From contig RGVD01000042.1 in assembly GCA_010027395.1 (NCBI GenBank), forward strand, positions 1 to 14,511: a DNA stretch of 14,511 nt, in the 5' to 3' direction. Below the pieces are notes generated by a model. The model made no database searches, was not told the DNA's origin, and worked only from the letters and a program-made list of their open reading frames with translations. Numbering within the stretch: position 1 is the first letter of the stretch; the number at the start of each line of letters is the position of its first letter. This DNA comes from Bacteroidota bacterium (GTDB lineage: Bacteria > Bacteroidota > Bacteroidia > UKL13-3). Positions 6,115-13,530 of this stretch are shown piece after piece. The translations under genes were made by a program, and so were the position numbers.

Positions 6115-6387
6115 ATGAACAAATCAGATTTAATCGACAACATGGCAAAAGCTGCTGGTGTAACTAAAGTACAAGCTACAGCTGCTTTAGATTCATTCAT
6201 GGCTTCTACTCAAACAGCTTTGAAAAAAGGTGACAAAGTAATCCTAGTAGGATTCGGTACTTTCTCAGTAACTAAACGTGCTGCACGTAAAGGACGTAAC
6301 CCTCAAACAGGTAAAGAAATTAACATCCCTGCAAAAAAGGTTGTAAAATTCAAAGCAGGTTCAGGTTTACAAGCTAAAGTAAAATAA
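6115..6387 (+). CDS. hup: HU-family DNA-binding protein
   Basis: This is a 90-residue histone-like nucleoid protein that bends DNA as a dimer. It has the full HU layout: N-terminal helices (NKSDLIDNMAKAAGV), the VGFGTFSV strand (45-52), and the flexible DNA-wrapping arm with RKGRNPQTGKEI (58-69) followed by IPAKKVVKFKAGSGL. The size is standard for the family. It is monocistronic, with its own promoter upstream and a strong hairpin terminator 28 bases after its stop. Codon use is more regular (many GCT, GTA, AAA, CGT) than in its neighbours, as expected for a highly expressed gene. IHF-like paralogues exist, but the lack of long extensions favours HU. Confidence 0.96.
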   Translation: MNKSDLIDNMAKAAGVTKVQATAALDSFMASTQTALKKGDKVILVGFGTFSVTKRAARKGRNPQTGKEINIPAKKVVKFKAGSGLQAKVK

Positions 6388-6414
6388 TTTTTTACTCTAT
6401 ATTGTATTCAAAAG

Positions 6415-6441
6415 AAGCCTCGACATTGTCGGGGCTTTTTT
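6415..6441 (+). terminator. Rho-independent terminator of HU
   Basis: Arms AAGCCTCGAC (6415-6424) and GTCGGGGCTT (6428-6437) pair over 10 bp with one G-U pair around an ATT loop. A run of six T's overlaps the end of the right arm (6436-6441). The gap from here to the next gene (to about 6610) is AT-rich and shows no other clear feature. Confidence 0.85.
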
Positions 6442-6614
6442 ATTGTTGATTTGCTTCACTTTAATAGTCACTTAATGAAATGAATAAGGATAATTTTTAA
6501 ATCAATCAAGCAATTATTTAAATGAAATTTTGAATCTATTTAGATTTTGATTTCCAAATAGCTTGCCCTTTTTGTTTTTTATCATTTATCATTATTTATT
6601 TATGCAACAAAAAT

Positions 6615-6622
6615 TACATTTG
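6615..6622 (+). promoter_or_regulatory. -7 promoter box of the aminopeptidase gene
   Basis: TACATTTG matches TAnnTTTG exactly and ends four bases before the ATG at 6627. Transcription would therefore start at or beside the start codon, giving a leaderless or nearly leaderless mRNA. No convincing TTG element lies at the expected distance upstream. Confidence 0.45.
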
Positions 6623-6626
6623 AACT

Positions 6627-7922
6627 ATGTATAAAAAATATCATACCCTCAACAAGGAACTGTTTATACTTAACAGGGCCAATTTTATTAAGCAGTTAAA
6701 AGCTAATAGTATTGCCATATTTAATAGCAATGATGAGCATCCAATGAATGGAGATGCCTATCATAATTTTAAACAAAACTCTGACCTTTTTTATCTGAGT
6801 GGAGTAGACCAAGAGGATACTATTTTAGTAATATATCCGGATTGTGTTCTTGAAGAGTTCCGCGAAGCTCTTTTTATAAAGAGAACTAGCGATGCCATGG
6901 TAACTTGGAACGGTTATAAACTTAGCATGGAACAGGCTCGTGAAGTAAGTGGAATCAAAAATATTTATTGGGCTGATGAATATGAAGTGAAGATGCGACC
7001 AATCATTAATTATGCTTCCAACATTTATTTAAGTTTAAATGAAAACGACCGTTCGACTATAAGCACACCCTATAAGGATTTGCGCTTTGCTCAGATGATG
7101 AGAGATAAATACCCTTTGCACGAATTTGAGAGAGCTACACCTATATTACATAGGTTACGATCTATAAAGTCAAGTTATGAGCTAGAACTAATGAAGATAG
7201 CCGTGGGTATTAGTGAGAAAATGTTTGCTCGTATTTTAAAGTTTGTTAGGCCTGATGTTTGGGAATACGAAATTGAAGCAGAAGTAATTCATGAGTATCT
7301 TTCTAATAGGGCAAATGGACATTCCTTTTCACCCATTGTAGCTAGTGGTGGTAATTCATGTATTTTACATTACGTAGATAATAATAAACAATGCAAAGAG
7401 GGTGATATTCTGTTGTTGGATTCAGGAGCTGATTATGCCAATTATGCAAGTGACATGACAAGAACCATTCCTGTAAATGGTGTCTATACGCCTCGTCAAA
7501 AGCAGGTGTACAATGCTGTTTTACGAACCATGCAAGAAGCCAAAAAACTATTAAAGCCGGGGGTATTACTTATGGAATACCAAGCCCAAGTGGGTGAAAT
7601 TACGCAAAAAGAATTAGTGGATTTAGGTTTATTGACAATGGATGATATTAAGAAACAAGACCCTAAATGGCCTGCCTATAAAAGGTATTTTATGCATGGA
7701 ACCAGTCATTTTTTAGGTATTGATGTACATGATGTGGGTATGCGTTATGAGCCAATGAAACCTGGCATGACCTTTAGTTGTGAACCTGGCATTTACATAA
7801 AAGAGGAGGGTATAGGTGTGAGAATTGAAAACGAAATTTTAATTACTGAAAATGGTTGCATTGACTTAATGGAACATATTCCAATTGAAGCCGATCATAT
7901 TGAGGAATTGATGAAAAAGTAA
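6627..7922 (+). CDS. pepP: Xaa-Pro aminopeptidase (M24B family)
   Basis: This 431-residue dinuclear metallopeptidase removes an N-terminal residue that precedes proline; it is cytosolic (no signal peptide). An AMP_N domain (about 12-150) precedes the creatinase-fold catalytic domain. Metal ligands are visible: D265 and D276 in LLDSGADYANYASDMTRT, H361 in HGTSHFLGIDVHD, E386 in CEPGIY and E401 in RIENE. The accessory histidine of the VHD motif is H368. Compared with E. coli PepP, the loop between the two Glu ligands is shorter. The ATG at 6627 gives a normal N-terminus. The gene stands alone on the plus strand and converges on exodeoxyribonuclease III. The stop codon lies at the foot of a shared terminator hairpin. 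Confidence 0.95.
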   Translation: MYKKYHTLNKELFILNRANFIKQLKANSIAIFNSNDEHPMNGDAYHNFKQNSDLFYLSGVDQEDTILVIYPDCVLEEFREALFIKRTSDAMVTWNGYKLSMEQAREVSGIKNIYWADEYEVKMRPIINYASNIYLSLNENDRSTISTPYKDLRFAQMMRDKYPLHEFERATPILHRLRSIKSSYELELMKIAVGISEKMFARILKFVRPDVWEYEIEAEVIHEYLSNRANGHSFSPIVASGGNSCILHYVDNNKQCKEGDILLLDSGADYANYASDMTRTIPVNGVYTPRQKQVYNAVLRTMQEAKKLLKPGVLLMEYQAQVGEITQKELVDLGLLTMDDIKKQDPKWPAYKRYFMHGTSHFLGIDVHDVGMRYEPMKPGMTFSCEPGIYIKEEGIGVRIENEILITENGCIDLMEHIPIEADHIEELMKK

Positions 7923-7962
7923 AATGAATAAAGTGGGGCATTTACCCCACTTTATTCATTTT
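7921..7962. terminator. Bidirectional terminator between pepP and xth
   Basis: A perfect 18-bp inverted repeat has arms 7921-7938 and 7945-7962: AAAATGAATAAAGTGGGG and its complement around a CATTTA loop. The GC core (GTGGGG/CCCCAC) is flanked by A-rich and T-rich arms on both sides, so it can stop transcription in both directions. The stop codons of the two convergent genes fall within or at the foot of the stem. Confidence 0.85.
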
Positions 7963-8723
7963 ATATCTACCCAAACAGGGCAATGATCGGAATGCAAGGC
8001 TGTGGGTATAATTCCAGCATCATTCATGCGATTTTTTATACTATCTGACACCATGCAATAGTCAATTCTCCAACCTTTATTTCTGGCTCGAGCTCCTGCT
8101 CTGTAACTCCACCAACTGTAATTGTGAGGTGCTTTATTAAATGCTCTAAATGAATCCTCGAAACCACTTTCAATGAAATTACCCATCCATTCACGTTCTT
8201 CTGGTAAAAATCCGCTGTTATTTTTATTACTTATCGGATCATGTATATCTATAGCTTGATGGCAAATATTGTAATCCCCACAAATGATCAAATTAGGTCT
8301 TTTGGTTTTCAAATCATCAATATATTGATGAAAAAAATCAAGCCAAACCATTTTGTAGGATTGTCTTAAATCCCCACTCGAGCCAGAAGGAATGTATAAA
8401 CTTATAATGCTAGTATCTCCATAATCAGCTCGTATTATTCTTCCTTCTTTGTCATAATCCTCGTTGCCAAACCCATATTCAACATGGTCAGGTTCATTTT
8501 TACAAAACAATGCCACTCCACTATAGCCTTTCTTCTCTGCCGAAAACCAATAGTGATTTTTGTACCCCGCAACCTCAAAAATATATGCATCATTTATTTG
8601 TTCTTTCATGGCTTTGGTTTCTTGAAAGCAATATAAATCAGCTTTTTCTTTTTGCATAAAATTTACCAGTCCCTTGCTCATAGCCGATCGAATTCCATTT
8701 ACATTGTAACTTACTATTTTCAT
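7956..8723 (-). CDS. xth: Exodeoxyribonuclease III / AP endonuclease
   Basis: This 255-residue enzyme of the exonuclease-endonuclease-phosphatase superfamily cleaves DNA at abasic sites and degrades 3' ends during base-excision repair. Active-site residues are all present: N7 in YNVNGIRSA, E35 in FQETK, Y110 in SLYIPSG, D150 and N152 in GDYNICH, D221 in WRIDY, and the D246-H247 pair in HSDHCPV. The SWWSYRAGARARNKGWRIDY block (203-222) is typical of the Xth branch. The length is normal and the ATG at 8723 gives the family's MKIVSYNVNGIR start. It diverges from the SET-domain gene, with 86 bases between their start codons. Confidence 0.96.
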   Translation of the reverse strand: MKIVSYNVNGIRSAMSKGLVNFMQKEKADLYCFQETKAMKEQINDAYIFEVAGYKNHYWFSAEKKGYSGVALFCKNEPDHVEYGFGNEDYDKEGRIIRADYGDTSIISLYIPSGSSGDLRQSYKMVWLDFFHQYIDDLKTKRPNLIICGDYNICHQAIDIHDPISNKNNSGFLPEEREWMGNFIESGFEDSFRAFNKAPHNYSWWSYRAGARARNKGWRIDYCMVSDSIKNRMNDAGIIPTALHSDHCPVWVDIK

Positions 8724-8809
8724 TGACGTATAGATTTTGTTGCAAACAACGCAATTTTGATTAAAATAATATTTTTATCTTGTGTAACAATTTAGCACAT
8801 TTGCAACGC

Positions 8810-9229
8810 ATGAAATTAAGTATCAAAAAAAGTAAAATACCAGGTGCTGGGAAAGGTTTATTTGCCGAGGAATTGATTAAGCGTGGTGAGAAGGTTATTG
8901 AGTATACTGGTGATGTGATTACTTGGAAAGAATGTCAGAAACGAAATGAAGGCATGAAAGAGGGTTTTGGTGCTTATTACTTTTACGTTTCAGAAAAAAA
9001 ATGTATTGATGCTCAAAACCACTTAGATTCATTAGCCAGATATGCCAATGATGCTGCTGGATTTGTAAGAATTGAGGGTGTTAGAAACAATGCCAGATAT
9101 GAAATTATAAAAGGTAAACCATACATTGTGGCTAGTAGAAACCTAAAACCGGGAGACGAAATTTACGTTTCTTACGGCAAAGAATACTGGGATGCACTCA
9201 GAGAAAGCGGATATGGTCCTAAAAATTAA
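8810..9229 (+). CDS. Small SET-domain protein-lysine methyltransferase
   Basis: This 139-residue protein is essentially a bare SET domain, which transfers methyl from S-adenosylmethionine to lysine. It shows the N-terminal IPGAGKGLFAEELIKRGEKVIEY (10-32), a central ARYANDA (76-82) where most SET proteins have RF.NHS, NARYEI (94-99), and the C-terminal VASRNLKPGDEIYVSYG (107-123) that supplies the knot and catalytic tyrosine region. The pre-SET and post-SET cysteine clusters of eukaryotic enzymes are absent. It thus resembles the small bacterial and viral SET proteins. The ATG at 8810 is preferred over the upstream TTG (8780), because the extra residues do not belong to the domain and overlap possible promoter sequence. 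The substrate is unknown. Confidence 0.87.
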   Translation: MKLSIKKSKIPGAGKGLFAEELIKRGEKVIEYTGDVITWKECQKRNEGMKEGFGAYYFYVSEKKCIDAQNHLDSLARYANDAAGFVRIEGVRNNARYEIIKGKPYIVASRNLKPGDEIYVSYGKEYWDALRESGYGPKN

Positions 9230-9376
9230 TCAGTTTTTCATTTAATTATCAAATTTGTGATAAACAGTTTGTTTAAAATTGTGTATGATTGCGCTCCAAA
9301 AAAATATTTCTAAAAATATTTTGTCAAGCATATATTTACAAACTCTTAACATACGTTAACCTAAAGAAAAGAGGAA

Positions 9377-10054
9377 ATGAAAAAATCGATATTAACTATA
9401 GTATTAAGCATATTAGGCTTCTTCGTTTTTGCACAGAATCAAGACCCTAATTCACCTGTTTACGACTACAATTATACAGATAGCACGCAAACAACAAGCG
9501 ACTCTTCTTCTTCTGATACACCCGCTGAGGGCTCAGAGGAAACAGCTAAGGTTTATCAAAGAATCGTTATGCCTTTAGATTCTGTTACCAATTTAATAAC
9601 TTATAATGGTGTTGTGGAGCAAGAAGAAAGCGGGAGTGATTCTTTATATGCGCGAGCTAAAAGGTTTGCTGAAAAAAATTTAGGAAAGGGAAAAGAACTT
9701 TATGAAATGGATAAACGTAACCAAAAACTAGTTGTTAATGGTTCAATTCCTGCTTTTGCTTACATCAATAGATACAACAAAAAAACTATTGGCAAATACC
9801 AATTTAAAATGACAATATTGGTTAAAGAAGGAAGATATAAATATACCATCACCAACTTTGTTCATGAGTCAGAGGTTTCCGCAGCAGGAGGTAAACCAGT
9901 TAGAAACTATTTTGAATACTATAGTAATAGTTCTACCAATTTACAGACTTATGATAAAATATTACGCTACGCAGATAAAGACATTAAAGAAACTATTCAA
10001 AGATTTCAATTGGCCATGCGAGAGCCAAAATTATTAGATGAAGATGATTGGTAG
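9377..10054 (+). CDS. Secreted DUF4468 domain protein
   Basis: This 225-residue protein starts with a clear signal peptide (MKKSILTIVLSILGFFVFAQ, cleavage likely near residue 20). A Ser/Thr/Asp-rich linker (about 34-55) follows, and then a DUF4468-type domain (about 75-165): YNGVVEQEESGSDSLYARAKRF, a KELYEMDKRNQKLVVNGSIPA strand pair, and MTILVKEGRYKYTITNFVHE. DUF4468 proteins are exported Bacteroidota proteins of unknown function. The C-terminus is helical and acidic (LLDEDDW). A purine-rich AGAGGAA lies directly before the ATG, one of the few Shine-Dalgarno-like sequences here. The 147-base upstream gap is AT-rich, with an AAATATTT palindrome pair (9303-9322) and no firm promoter. Confidence 0.83.
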   Translation: MKKSILTIVLSILGFFVFAQNQDPNSPVYDYNYTDSTQTTSDSSSSDTPAEGSEETAKVYQRIVMPLDSVTNLITYNGVVEQEESGSDSLYARAKRFAEKNLGKGKELYEMDKRNQKLVVNGSIPAFAYINRYNKKTIGKYQFKMTILVKEGRYKYTITNFVHESEVSAAGGKPVRNYFEYYSNSSTNLQTYDKILRYADKDIKETIQRFQLAMREPKLLDEDDW

Positions 10055-10066
10055 GTAAGATATTTA

Positions 10067-10100
10067 CAATAAAAAAGGGGCTAAGGCCCTTTTTTTATTG
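10067..10100. terminator. Bidirectional terminator between the DUF4468 gene and icd
   Basis: Arms CAATAAAAAAGGGGC (10067-10081) and GCCCTTTTTTTATTG (10086-10100) pair over 15 bp with one G-U pair, flanked by T-runs in both directions. The TAA stop of isocitrate dehydrogenase (10095-10097) lies within the right arm. Confidence 0.85.
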
Positions 10101-11561
10101 TCCTTGGGCTAATGAGTAACCCTTTTTACCATTATAGCTTCTTAGAATTTCAATCGAACAAATAAAGATGTCTTTTGCTATAGCTTCTGTTAATTCAAGC
10201 AATTTACTCAAAGTTGTTTCAGAATTATTTATACATTCAAATCGCACTCTATATTGATCAACACATTCTGTAAAAACAGAGCCAGTTGGCCAAACCTGAG
10301 TTCCTCGGTTAGATATCATAATTAATTTTAAATCATCCATTTCTTGTTTTTTTAGCAGAGAGGCGAATGAACTAGCATTTTGGTTGCTCTCTATAAATAT
10401 GTCTACCCCAACAATTTTTTCAATCGAATTCAACCTTGGTGTTACCATCATTTTTTGATTTTCAGGTCGTTTAGGTAAATGAAATTCAGCTTTGAGATTG
10501 CTAATCCTTGCCTTTCCTTCCAATGGTTCTTTTCCTAAATTGTAAATAATAGCATTAGCGAAATCTGTTGTGCTTAATGATGGGGTTTCCTTGTTTCCAA
10601 AGTCGCCTGTATGGGCACCATTTTCGAGCGTATATAAAAGTGCATTTTCAATTCTAGCTGCATACTCCATCAACCCTAAATGTCTAAGCAACATAAAGCT
10701 ACTAAGCAACAGAGCTGTTGGATTGGCAATATTTTTACCTGTAATATCTGGAGCTGTTCCATGAACTGCTTCGAATATTGAAATGTTTTCACCAATATTG
10801 GCTGAAGGAGCAAAACCGAGTCCGCCAACCAATCCCGCACATAGATCACTCATGATATCTCCTTGTAAATTAGTTAGCACAACTACCTGAAATTGTTGAG
10901 GCTTTGCTACCAATTTCATAGCTAGATCATCTACAATAATGTCATTAGCCTCAATTTCGGGAAAATCTTTTGCTACTTCATAAAATGTTTCTAAAAATAA
11001 TCCATCAGTTAGTTTCATAATATTGGCTTTATGGGCACAAGTAACTTTGGTAAAGCCTTCCTTCCTTGCCATTTCAAAAGCAAATTTGTGAACTTGAATA
11101 CTTCCAGGGCGAGTTATGAATCTGCGGCAAAGAGCTACATCTTGCGTAAGCATGTGTTCAATGCCACCATATGTTCCTTCAATATTTTCACGCACTATGG
11201 TTAAATCGATAGGAATACCAGCTTTCGAAAAGACAGTATCAACACCAACTAACGAACGAAAATGTCTGCGATTCGCAAAAGTGCTCCAAGTTTTTCTAGC
11301 TGTAACATTGATACTTTTTACACCTTTTCCTTTAGGTGTTTCCATAGGTCCTTTAAATAGAATGCCATTCGTTTCAACACTTTCTTTTGCTTTTTCTGTC
11401 ATTCCAGAGCTGTGTCCCTGTAAATATATGTCTTTACCCATTTCGATAAATTCATACTCGAGAGGTACTTGAGCTGCATCAAATATTTGTAAAACGGCAT
11501 CCATTATTTCAGTGCCTATTCCGTCACCTTTAGCAACTGATATTTTTTGTTTTTTCGACAT
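10095..11561 (-). CDS. icd: Isocitrate dehydrogenase with C-terminal extension, probably NAD-dependent
   Basis: This 488-residue member of the isocitrate/isopropylmalate dehydrogenase family oxidatively decarboxylates isocitrate to 2-oxoglutarate in the TCA cycle. The N-terminus has AKGDGIGTEI (10-19). Substrate-binding S83 and N85 in VKSINVTAR fit isocitrate rather than isopropylmalate. The Mg-binding acids lie in NLQGDIMSD (D235, D239), and FEAVHGTAPDITGKNIANP (263-281) is the cofactor loop. The Asp after HGTAP (D272) is typical of NAD-using members, whereas NADP enzymes have Lys-Tyr there. Residues from about 350 form an extra domain, as in the Thermus-type enzyme of similar length (about 496 residues). 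The start ATG at 11561 has a TACTTTTG box 31 bases upstream. Confidence 0.93.
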   Translation of the reverse strand: MSKKQKISVAKGDGIGTEIMDAVLQIFDAAQVPLEYEFIEMGKDIYLQGHSSGMTEKAKESVETNGILFKGPMETPKGKGVKSINVTARKTWSTFANRRHFRSLVGVDTVFSKAGIPIDLTIVRENIEGTYGGIEHMLTQDVALCRRFITRPGSIQVHKFAFEMARKEGFTKVTCAHKANIMKLTDGLFLETFYEVAKDFPEIEANDIIVDDLAMKLVAKPQQFQVVVLTNLQGDIMSDLCAGLVGGLGFAPSANIGENISIFEAVHGTAPDITGKNIANPTALLLSSFMLLRHLGLMEYAARIENALLYTLENGAHTGDFGNKETPSLSTTDFANAIIYNLGKEPLEGKARISNLKAEFHLPKRPENQKMMVTPRLNSIEKIVGVDIFIESNQNASSFASLLKKQEMDDLKLIMISNRGTQVWPTGSVFTECVDQYRVRFECINNSETTLSKLLELTEAIAKDIFICSIEILRSYNGKKGYSLAQGQ

Positions 11562-11592
11562 TATTAAAATTGTAATAGAACTTTTGACGCTG

Positions 11593-11600
11593 CAAAAGTA
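11593..11600 (-). promoter_or_regulatory. -7 promoter box of icd
   Basis: On the minus strand TACTTTTG, followed by CAGCG, is an exact TAnnTTTG match. A start about 4 bases downstream would give a leader of roughly 27 bases before the icd ATG. No TTG is found at the -33 distance. Confidence 0.45.
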
Positions 11601-11647
11601 TCGTTTTTGTTGAGGTTGACATAATCTTGCACATTAAATTTTCTATA

Positions 11648-11680
11648 TTGTCAAAACAAAGCAACTTAATTTTACTTTTG
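11648..11680 (+). promoter_or_regulatory. Promoter of the AlbA_2/winged-helix gene
   Basis: TTG (11648-11650), a 22-base spacer and TACTTTTG (11673-11680) match the full Bacteroidota promoter consensus. The ATG lies 8 bases after the box, so the mRNA leader would be only a few bases. Confidence 0.55.
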
Positions 11681-11688
11681 AACTTGTA

Positions 11689-12318
11689 ATGAATATTCAC
11701 CCAATATTTAAATTGATAGCCGAAGGCGAAAATGATACATTGGATTTTAAAAAGACAATTTCATCAGCCTCAAAAATTGCCAAAACAATTGCAGCCTTTG
11801 CCAATCATAAGGGTGGTCGCTTATTAGTGGGCGTAAATGACAACAAAACCATTTCGGGTACAAGAAGTGAAGATGATAAATATATGCTTGATTTGGCGTC
11901 TCATTTTTATTGTAAACCAGAAATAAACATTGAATTGATTGATTGGGAAATAGGGGGTAAGCCAGTAATTGAATGCATTATCCCTGAAGGAAAAGAGAAA
12001 CCCTATTATGCGAAAGATGAGGATGGAAAATGGTGGGTACATATTCGTGTAAAAGACAAAACGCTCCTTGCCAGTAAGGTGGTAGTTGATGTCTTGAGGA
12101 GAAATACCAATTTTCAAGGTGCAATGATTCAATACTCAAAACATGAGGAAAGTTTGCTTAAATTTTTAGAAAAAACTGAAAAAGCTACTCTAAAAGATAT
12201 TTGCAAACTACTTAATTTCTCGAGATGGAGAACACAAAAAATGCTTGTAAACCTTGTGAGTGCAGGCGTTATTAGAAATCATACCACAGAAAAAATCGAA
12301 TTTTTTACCTTAAGTTGA
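11689..12318 (+). CDS. AlbA_2 (Schlafen-type) domain protein with winged helix
   Basis: This 209-residue protein has an N-terminal AlbA_2 domain (about 10-138), also called the Schlafen or divergent AAA-4 region. It shows EGENDTLDFKKTI (12-24), IAKTIAAFANHKGGRLLVGVNDNKTISG (30-57), the KPYYAKDEDGKWWVHIRV strand pair (104-121) and LASKVVVDVLR. The C-terminus (about 153-205) looks like a winged helix: LLKFLEKTEKATLKDICKLLNFSRWRTQKMLVNLVSAGVIR. Such proteins bind nucleic acid and are often annotated as ATP-binding or transcriptional regulators. Ligand and target are unknown here. A good promoter lies upstream. No defence or mobile gene adjoins it, so a regulatory role in the host is as likely as any other. 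Confidence 0.85.
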   Translation: MNIHPIFKLIAEGENDTLDFKKTISSASKIAKTIAAFANHKGGRLLVGVNDNKTISGTRSEDDKYMLDLASHFYCKPEINIELIDWEIGGKPVIECIIPEGKEKPYYAKDEDGKWWVHIRVKDKTLLASKVVVDVLRRNTNFQGAMIQYSKHEESLLKFLEKTEKATLKDICKLLNFSRWRTQKMLVNLVSAGVIRNHTTEKIEFFTLS

Positions 12319-12360
12319 TTTTAGTAAAATTTTAAGCATGGTATTTGATATTTTTACAGC

Positions 12361-12816
12361 ATGAAAAAAACAATAGCCCTTATTATCTTTAGTTTGACAT
12401 TTTTTACTCAAGCCAAAAGTCAATATTTGCGTAAAGACAATATGCAGAATTTCGTTTATTTTTTTGACAATGGATTTGAAAAAATTGATCTTACTCAAAC
12501 TTTAGAAATTACTCGAGCATTTTTTACAAGAGGAACACCCCATCTATTTATGGTTACTAAAAATGCTGGTTACAACGAGTCAAAAAGAAACCTTGTTCAG
12601 TCATATACGGCCTTTGTTAGAGATGAAAATAATCAAAACTTAAAAGTTTTTACAATGAAAAATCCTTTATTGACCAAGGATTTTCAAACGTATATTTTCG
12701 GATGCAAACCAGGCTCTAGTATCATGTTTAGTGAGGTTAAATTGACTATAGTTGAACCAGGAGTTAATCCGGAAAAAACGACTAAACCTGCTGCTTTCTA
12801 TATTTACTTGAAATAA
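12361..12816 (+). CDS. Small secreted protein of unknown function
   Basis: I do not recognise the family. The 151-residue product begins with a signal peptide (MKKTIALIIFSLTFFTQAKS, cleavage near residues 18-21). The mature part is about 130 residues of mixed strand and helix with no membrane segment; it has one cysteine (in FGCKPGSS) in the mature part and many aromatic residues. A periplasmic or surface protein is inferred. The gene lies 42 bases after the AlbA_2 gene and 18 bases before purQ, all in one direction. The ATG at 12361 gives the signal peptide directly. Confidence 0.75.
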   Translation: MKKTIALIIFSLTFFTQAKSQYLRKDNMQNFVYFFDNGFEKIDLTQTLEITRAFFTRGTPHLFMVTKNAGYNESKRNLVQSYTAFVRDENNQNLKVFTMKNPLLTKDFQTYIFGCKPGSSIMFSEVKLTIVEPGVNPEKTTKPAAFYIYLK

Positions 12817-12821
12817 AAATT

Positions 12822-12829
12822 TAAGTTTG
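12822..12829 (+). promoter_or_regulatory. -7 promoter box of purQ
   Basis: TAAGTTTG matches TAnnTTTG exactly, five bases before the purQ ATG, which predicts a leaderless or nearly leaderless transcript. No TTG lies at the standard distance upstream, so purQ may also be read from an upstream promoter. Confidence 0.4.
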
Positions 12830-12834
12830 CATCC

Positions 12835-13527
12835 ATGAAGATAGGTATTTTAATTTTTCCAGGTTCTAATTGCGATAAAGATGCAGTTTGGGCATTTCAA
12901 AACATGTTTGGCCAAGAAGTTGTTGAATTGTGGCACAAAGATACAGACTTACAAGGTGTTGACTTAGTTTTCCTGCCAGGAGGATTTAGCTACGGTGATT
13001 ATTTACGTAGTGGAGCTATTGCTCGCTTTTCACCCATTATGCAAAGTGTGATTGATTTTGCTAACAAAGGTGGTTTGGTCTGGGGTGTTTGTAATGGTTT
13101 TCAAATTTTATGTGAAAGTGGCCTGCTGCCTGGTGCTTTATTGCATAATGATCATCAAAAGTTTAACTGTAAAAATATTTATTTGACTTGTGAGAGTACT
13201 AATTCTCATATTACCAATAAAATAAGCCCTCAATCTGTTCTTCAAATTCCTATTGCGCATGGAGAAGGCAGGTTCTACTGTGACGAATCTACTTTGGCTG
13301 AACTTAAAGCCAATGATCAAATATTATTCAAATATTGTGATATTAATGGAAACATTACCAATGAAGCAAACCCTAACGGTTCATTAGGAAACATTGCGGG
13401 TGTTTGCAATGCTGGAAGGAACGTATTTGGCATGATGCCTCACCCTGAAAGAGTGGTGGATGCAGATATCTATAATACTGACGGACGAATTTTGTTTGAA
13501 AGCTTACTTCAAATGATTGAAGCTTAA
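12835..13527 (+). CDS. purQ: Phosphoribosylformylglycinamidine synthase glutaminase subunit PurQ
   Basis: PurQ is the glutaminase subunit that feeds ammonia to PurL in the fourth step of purine synthesis, working with PurS. The 230-residue class I amidotransferase has the opening MKIGILIFPGSNCDKDA, the oxyanion FLPGGFSYGDYLRSGAIARF (46-65), the nucleophile C86 in VWGVCNGFQIL, and the catalytic pair H203/E205 in MMPHPERV. The stand-alone form implies the three-subunit PurSLQ complex rather than the single large PurL; purL and purS are not in this window. It lies 18 bases after the secreted-protein gene and ends three bases before the convergent TPR gene. Confidence 0.96.
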   Translation: MKIGILIFPGSNCDKDAVWAFQNMFGQEVVELWHKDTDLQGVDLVFLPGGFSYGDYLRSGAIARFSPIMQSVIDFANKGGLVWGVCNGFQILCESGLLPGALLHNDHQKFNCKNIYLTCESTNSHITNKISPQSVLQIPIAHGEGRFYCDESTLAELKANDQILFKYCDINGNITNEANPNGSLGNIAGVCNAGRNVFGMMPHPERVVDADIYNTDGRILFESLLQMIEA

Positions 13528-13530
13528 TAA

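Noticed and set aside
5958..6167. Plus-strand frame of 69 codons between aroK and HU
   Set aside because: It runs through the HU promoter and into the HU gene in another frame, with low-complexity Phe/Lys content and no domain.
8757..8783. Promoter for the SET gene (TTG, 16 bases, TATCTTGT)
   Set aside because: The spacer is one base short and the -7 box is imperfect; an alternative CACATTTG at 8796 is equally imperfect, so neither is listed.
11824..12132. Minus-strand frame of 102 codons
   Set aside because: It is antisense to the AlbA_2 gene, which has family motifs; the minus-strand product has none.
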